Under the pieces are notes generated by a model, which was not told where the DNA came from, ran no database searches, and was given only the letters and a program-made list of their open reading frames with translations. This document shows, in pieces, positions 60,788 to 64,000 of a DNA stretch of 64,000 nucleotides. Source of the stretch: Candidatus Fluviicola riflensis (GTDB taxonomy: Bacteria > Bacteroidota > Bacteroidia > Flavobacteriales_D > Crocinitomicaceae); the NCBI GenBank assembly GCA_002243285.1, contig CP022585.1, positions 4,452,641 to 4,516,640 of the forward strand, given 5' to 3'. The position numbers and the translations under genes are program-made. Within the stretch, counting starts at the first letter, position 1. Each line of letters starts with the position of its first letter.

Positions 60788-61339
60788 ATGAAAAAAGGAT
60801 TGGTAATAATAGGGGCAATGATCATGGGATTAACTGCTTGTTCACCCCGTACTTCTTCAGGTGGTATGGAAACAACAAATCAGGCGGATAGTTTAACAGT
60901 TGAAGAAACTACCACAGATTCGGATGTAACACCAAAAGATTCACTTTCTGTTTTTTACGGGACAATCCTCAATACCCAAAGTTATTGCGGTGGCGCCCGC
61001 CCGCCAGAGGAATTACTGGCCGAATTGGCTACTCCGAAACCCTATGGAAACCGCTCGCTGGTGTTTGTTCATACAAGTTCTCACAAAGAATATGGTTTTA
61101 TGACTGACGAGCACGGACATTACGAAGTTGAGCTGCCGTTGGGGAAATATGAACTTCGTCCGGGGAAACGGTTCAATACCGAAGAAGAGAGTTATAACTA
61201 CGATCCCAATTGTAAAACATGGTTGACACATGTATTTACGACGCTGGAAGTGCTTCCACCGTTGAGTGATCACACCAAAGATTTTACCATTCACATTCCG
61301 TGTGATCCGTGTGATCCGAATATTCGTTTACGGCCTTAA
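60788..61339 (+). CDS. lipoprotein with carboxypeptidase-regulatory-like domain
   Basis: A 183-residue protein with a lipoprotein signal (GLVIIGAMIMGLTACSPR, Cys18). After a Thr/Asp-rich linker, a beta-sandwich follows: YGTILNTQSYCGGARPPEEL, then HTSSHKEYGFMTDEHGHYEV and LPLGKYELRPG, typical of CarboxypepD_reg-like/Ig-like folds. Paired cysteines near the end (IPCDPCDPN). It starts 31 bases after the MITE-like element. Function unknown; envelope-anchored. Confidence 0.72.
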   Translation: MKKGLVIIGAMIMGLTACSPRTSSGGMETTNQADSLTVEETTTDSDVTPKDSLSVFYGTILNTQSYCGGARPPEELLAELATPKPYGNRSLVFVHTSSHKEYGFMTDEHGHYEVELPLGKYELRPGKRFNTEEESYNYDPNCKTWLTHVFTTLEVLPPLSDHTKDFTIHIPCDPCDPNIRLRP

Positions 61340-61353
61340 TTCTGATCAAACAA

Positions 61354-61423
61354 CTGTTCGTAATATTGCGAAATCACAACCGTTTATTTGATATGCCAAT
61401 TTGCAATATTACGAACGGTTTTT
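61354..61423 (+). terminator. hairpin terminator carrying the GTAATATTGCAAAT core
   Basis: The arm 61354-61373 (CTGTTCGTAATATTGCGAAA and on) pairs with 61398-61417, with one mismatch (C-T to C-C position) and one bulge, and on the plus strand TTTTTT follows. It terminates the lipoprotein gene and belongs to the same sequence family as the hairpins at 5123 and 46823. Confidence 0.75.
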
Positions 61424-61468
61424 TCACCCCAATTTCACATTGAATGAGCGGCCGCGACACCTAACCAA

Positions 61469-62116
61469 CTATTTGTCGTTTACAGCCATCACTTTTACGT
61501 TTTTCCTCCGCGTATATTTCCACGTCCAATACTGCATCAGCGGCACTCCCACCACGGTTGGCGCCAGCCACGGAATCCAGGCCGGTTCCACATTGCGGAC
61601 ATTCACCACAACAAACGCCGTAAACGTAGCAATATAAGCACCCATCATAAACCCGATATGACGTGCCAGCCAGGCCAGTTTTGGGATCTGTTTACCCGAA
61701 AAAACAGCATAATAAGTGCGCAAATCCAAAACGACCAGCGAAAAACAAATACATCCGAAAACGAGCAATACAATATTGAACGAAACAATCATAAAAACGC
61801 TCGTCACCAATCCCAAAACAGTTGCCGACCAATCGATCCAATTGGGTTTGAGCTGCTTGTTTTTCACCGAACGATAGCCTCCTATATTCTGGTAGGCAGC
61901 AAATCCGGCGATCAGGAGCAGAAATTCGTTGAGTTTAACGATTGAAATAATGGCTGCGGAACCTGCAATAATCAACATAAAATAAAAGAATGCCCGTCCG
62001 GTGAGTTTGTGCACTCGCTGTCCTTTTTTGGAAAGAATAGCGCCCAGCCCGACTCCCAAAGCAGCAAATCCGGCTACGACGTGAATGATCAATACGATTG
62101 TAATAAAGAGTTCCAT
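61469..62116 (-). CDS. DUF2306-like membrane protein
   Basis: A 215-residue protein from the ATG at 62116 (MELFITIVLIIHVVAGFAAL); the frame is open 52 codons upstream but that part is not protein-like and overlaps the divergent LytTR gene. It has six or seven membrane helices, a conserved histidine in the first (IIHVVAG) and VHKLTGRAFFYFMLI in the next, plus RHIGFMMGAYIATFTAF late, as in DUF2306. Possible heme- or quinone-linked role is speculative. Confidence 0.68.
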   Translation of the reverse strand: MELFITIVLIIHVVAGFAALGVGLGAILSKKGQRVHKLTGRAFFYFMLIIAGSAAIISIVKLNEFLLLIAGFAAYQNIGGYRSVKNKQLKPNWIDWSATVLGLVTSVFMIVSFNIVLLVFGCICFSLVVLDLRTYYAVFSGKQIPKLAWLARHIGFMMGAYIATFTAFVVVNVRNVEPAWIPWLAPTVVGVPLMQYWTWKYTRRKNVKVMAVNDK

Positions 62117-62303
62117 AAAATGTTTTTCCTGCAAACATGCGCTGTCTTGAACCGGCACGCAAGATCGGAGGGCTGAATGGAAGCTTTTGGGACGAAATGA
62201 CAAGATGTTTGGGTTCATTTTGAAGTGAAAGAAGAATGAACGCTTGTCAAAGTCAATCGTAGGCCGGCGCAATTTTCTATTTTTACCGGTAAAACAATTC
62301 GGT

Positions 62304-63149
62304 ATGTTCTCCTTCTTAAGCCGGCCTTATCCGCATGAAATGGTGCTTCGGCGTGTGTTGACGACAGCGCTGCTATTCGGTTTGTTTGTCGCGGCGTTTT
62401 TGTTTTTTTTCCAACCGTTCGGAATCCAGGTTTTGGGTGATAAAAAAGCGCTTGTTTGTGCCGGTTTCGGTGCGTGGTGTGCCTTGGCGATTGTGTTATT
62501 GAATGGAGTGATCCTGCCGCTTTTCCCGAAAGCATTTGAAGAACAAAACTGGACGGTCGGCAAGGAAATTCTTTGGTCGTTAACACATTGTGTGGTAATT
62601 GGCTTTGGCAATTCGCTCTACGTGGTTTGGCTCGGTTTGGGAGCGTGGACCTGGGAATTGTTCCTGACTTTTGAAATCTACACTGTAGCTGTCGGGTTGT
62701 TTCCCATTACGGTTTCTGTTTTGCTGCGCGAAGTTCGCCTCAGCCGTTTGTACCGCGAACAATCTTCCGAACTCACGACACATCTGCATCCGCTGGAAAC
62801 CACCCATACACCTGTAACACTTCCATCCGATAATAAAAACGAGGCCCTGACACTTGATCCCGATTGTTTGCTTTACATCGAAGCAACAGACAATTATGTA
62901 ACGGTTTTTTACCGGAAAGAAAACTTGGTGGCGAAAGTAATTTTACGTTCCACACTCAAAGCACAGGAAGAAGCGCTGGCAGAAATTCCGGCTATGTTCC
63001 GGGCACATAAAAGTTACATCGTTAATTGCAACTGCATCACGAAAGTTTCCGGCAACGCCCAAGGGTATAAATTGCAATTGGAAAGTATTGAGAAAGCGAT
63101 TCCGGTTTCGCGGAAGCAGAATGAGGAATTAAGGAGGAGAGTGTATTGA
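62304..63149 (+). CDS. membrane-anchored LytTR-family transcriptional regulator
   Basis: A 281-residue protein from the ATG at 62304 (MFSFLSRPYPHEMVLRRV). Four membrane helices occupy about 15-150 (ALLFGLFVAAFLFFFQPFG, ALAIVLLNGVILPLF, VVIGFGNSLYVVWLGLG, VAVGLFPITVSVLL). The C-terminal LytTR DNA-binding domain (about 185-281) has LLYIEATDNYVTVFYRKENL, LRSTLKAQEEAL, FRAHKSYIVNC and the final VSRKQNEELRR. There is no receiver domain, so it senses the membrane or a partner directly. Targets unknown; the divergent DUF2306-like gene is one option. Confidence 0.86.
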   Translation: MFSFLSRPYPHEMVLRRVLTTALLFGLFVAAFLFFFQPFGIQVLGDKKALVCAGFGAWCALAIVLLNGVILPLFPKAFEEQNWTVGKEILWSLTHCVVIGFGNSLYVVWLGLGAWTWELFLTFEIYTVAVGLFPITVSVLLREVRLSRLYREQSSELTTHLHPLETTHTPVTLPSDNKNEALTLDPDCLLYIEATDNYVTVFYRKENLVAKVILRSTLKAQEEALAEIPAMFRAHKSYIVNCNCITKVSGNAQGYKLQLESIEKAIPVSRKQNEELRRRVY

Positions 63150-63151
63150 AC

Positions 63152-63181
63152 CTTACTTTTTTCCGTAGCAAAAAAAGTAAG
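63152..63181. repeat. hairpin right after the LytTR gene
   Basis: CTTACTTTTTT (63152-63162) pairs with AAAAAAGTAAG (63171-63181). No T-run follows on the plus strand, but the stem itself ends in T's as some terminators do. Confidence 0.5.
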
Positions 63182-63194
63182 CAAAAATGCATTT

Positions 63195-63342
63195 GCGTCA
63201 TTCCCAGCCGCTCGTAAAAAAATGGCCCTTTCTGTGTTTTAAGGTCAAAAGTGGCAGATCAGGATCTGAAACGCAAGCGCTTTTGACAAAACACAACGAA
63301 ACAGCCATTTTTCTTACTTCGCTTCCTGAAATGACGTTCCTC
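63195..63342. repeat. 148-bp imperfect palindrome
   Basis: Nested inverted repeats: GCGTCATTCCCAG (63195-63207) with 63328-63340, and a longer inner pair 63216-63250 with 63280-63312, sharing AAAAATGGC, TGTGTTTT and TCAAAAG. No gene lies inside. The rest of 63150-63444 shows nothing else besides the hairpin at 63152. Confidence 0.6.
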
Positions 63343-63444
63343 CGCGATTATTAAATTTTAGAAAAAACGCAGGAATTCAGGTTACGAGATTTGAATGACA
63401 CCAACAACTGCTCACCCAGAACAATTGTCGGTGTCAAATTTTAA

Positions 63445-63756
63445 TTAGGAATTTGCTGCCACTACCATGAGCACAATAATAAGTGCAAATCCGGTCAGGG
63501 ACAATCCGATAATTCCGCAAATACGTCCCGCTTTGAGTTGTTTGAAAGAACTCTCGTCGTAACGCTCAGGATCTTCATGGTACATATACACCTTCTTACC
63601 TGAAGTGGCCAGTGTAATAATCCCCATAATCGGCCCCAAAAAACCCATGGAAAATACGATGCTTAAAATTCCCATCGCCAATACGCCGCCTGCTCCCGGA
63701 ATTTTTTCTCTTCTACCGGTGGTGTTCCAGTTATTTGAGTCAATAATGTCGCTCAT
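63445..63756 (-). CDS. small two-helix membrane protein (DUF4190/CCC-motif-like)
   Basis: A 103-residue protein with a glycine-rich first helix (GGVLAMGILSIVFSMGFLGPI, MGIITL), a polar loop (YMYHEDPERYDESSFKQLKAG) and a second helix (ICGIIGLSLTGFALIIVLMVV). The layout matches DUF4190-type and CCC-motif membrane proteins of Bacteroidota, though the CCC itself is absent. Function unknown. It is divergent from the gene at 63836. Confidence 0.68.
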   Translation of the reverse strand: MSDIIDSNNWNTTGRREKIPGAGGVLAMGILSIVFSMGFLGPIMGIITLATSGKKVYMYHEDPERYDESSFKQLKAGRICGIIGLSLTGFALIIVLMVVAANS

Positions 63757-63818
63757 AATTGTAGTTTAAATTAGTCCCGACTAAAATAAAGGAAATTAAT
63801 TGAAATTGCTCATTCCTC

Positions 63819-63826
63819 CTATCTTT
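63819..63826 (+). promoter_or_regulatory. -7 box of the last gene
   Basis: TATCTTTG, a full TAnnTTTG match, 9 bases before the ATG at 63836, so the transcript would be nearly leaderless. Confidence 0.55.
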
Positions 63827-63835
63827 GCGGTTCGC

Positions 63836-64000
63836 ATGAAAAAACGTAAAAAAGCAACCGGCAAACGAGCACTCGGCCTCCTGTTCATACTCATTATCGG
63901 GACGGTGGGTGCGTATTACACCTTTCAGCAAACGAAACAGATCAAGCGCCGGAAAGCGGAAGCAGCAATTTCCTTCACCCCGAATTTTAACCCGTTACCC
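63836..64000 (+). CDS. membrane-anchored protein, truncated by the window edge
   Basis: The first 55 residues: a strongly basic start (MKKRKKATGKRALG), one membrane helix (LLFILIIGTVGAYYTF), another basic stretch (KQIKRRKAEAA) and FTPNFNPLP at the edge. This looks like the N-terminal anchor of a larger periplasmic or surface protein. The remainder is outside the window, so no family can be assigned. Confidence 0.65.
   Translation, partial: MKKRKKATGKRALGLLFILIIGTVGAYYTFQQTKQIKRRKAEAAISFTPNFNPLP

Noticed and set aside
1-64000. CRISPR arrays, tRNA or rRNA genes, complete IS elements or prophage
   Set aside because: I looked for regularly spaced short repeats, tRNA T-arm sequences and transposase/phage proteins and found none; the repeats present are paired or dispersed, not arrayed.

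Overview
The window looks like chromosome from a gliding-type Bacteroidota, most likely order Flavobacteriales and possibly a Crocinitomicaceae/Fluviicola-like organism. The evidence is eight large secreted proteins with type IX secretion (T9SS) sorting tails (types A and B), the gliding lipoprotein GldH, a RicT/PSP1-gldH-dut-nucleotidyltransferase-TPR-DUF4292-EnvC gene string, and promoters matching the Bacteroidota -7 box TAnnTTTG. The family-level placement is inference. I see no tRNA, rRNA, CRISPR array, prophage or complete insertion sequence.

Layout. 1-2 kb: an AT-rich restriction-type island on the minus strand (zinc-ribbon miniprotein, HNH endonuclease, frameshifted MvaI/BcnI-like endonuclease) beside the orphaned tail of another gene. 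2.3-5.2 kb: a helical-repeat protein, two unknown minus-strand genes, and a decayed copy of the helical-repeat gene's last 22 codons. 5.2-10.5 kb: GT9 glycosyltransferase, secreted coiled-coil protein, a GxxExxY nuclease-like gene boxed by 44-bp inverted repeats, holB, and a TPR/LuxR-type sensor. 10.8-14.8 kb: two paralogous T9SS cargo genes, one with a type A and one with a type B tail. 15.2-22.5 kb: the conserved ricT to envC string. 22.5-26.7 kb, mostly minus strand: alpha/beta hydrolase, DUF5995, two TonB-C-domain proteins, T9SS cargo. 27-36.9 kb: three more T9SS cargo genes, GH3-type amido synthetase, universal stress protein, XRE regulator. 36.9-46.5 kb: Spx/ArsC-like protein, DUF2079 membrane protein, kynurenine genes (kmo, kynU) split by a second GxxExxY cassette, hemL, metF. 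46.6-58.2 kb: a candidate small RNA, a T9SS protein with 12 MopE-like calcium-type repeats, ribE, O-antigen-ligase-like and Wzz-like genes, and a 1309-residue T9SS protein. 58.4-64 kb: a frameshifted membrane protein gene, ispD, a MITE-like element, a LytTR regulator and small membrane proteins.

The housekeeping genes cover replication (holB), nucleotide hygiene (dut), isoprenoid (ispD), riboflavin (ribE), tetrapyrrole (hemL), folate (metF) and tryptophan/kynurenine metabolism (kynU, kmo). Surface biology dominates the rest: T9SS cargo, GldH, EnvC-like amidase activator, GT9, and Wzz/Wzy-type polysaccharide genes.

The least expected content is the repeat DNA. There are (i) GxxExxY genes bracketed by inverted repeats, with gene-less relatives of one of the repeats; (ii) a MITE-like family with a perfect 24-bp terminal inverted repeat; (iii) intergenic hairpins sharing a GTAATATTGCAAAT core; and (iv) several structured palindromes. 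Two genes appear broken by single-base homopolymer indels.
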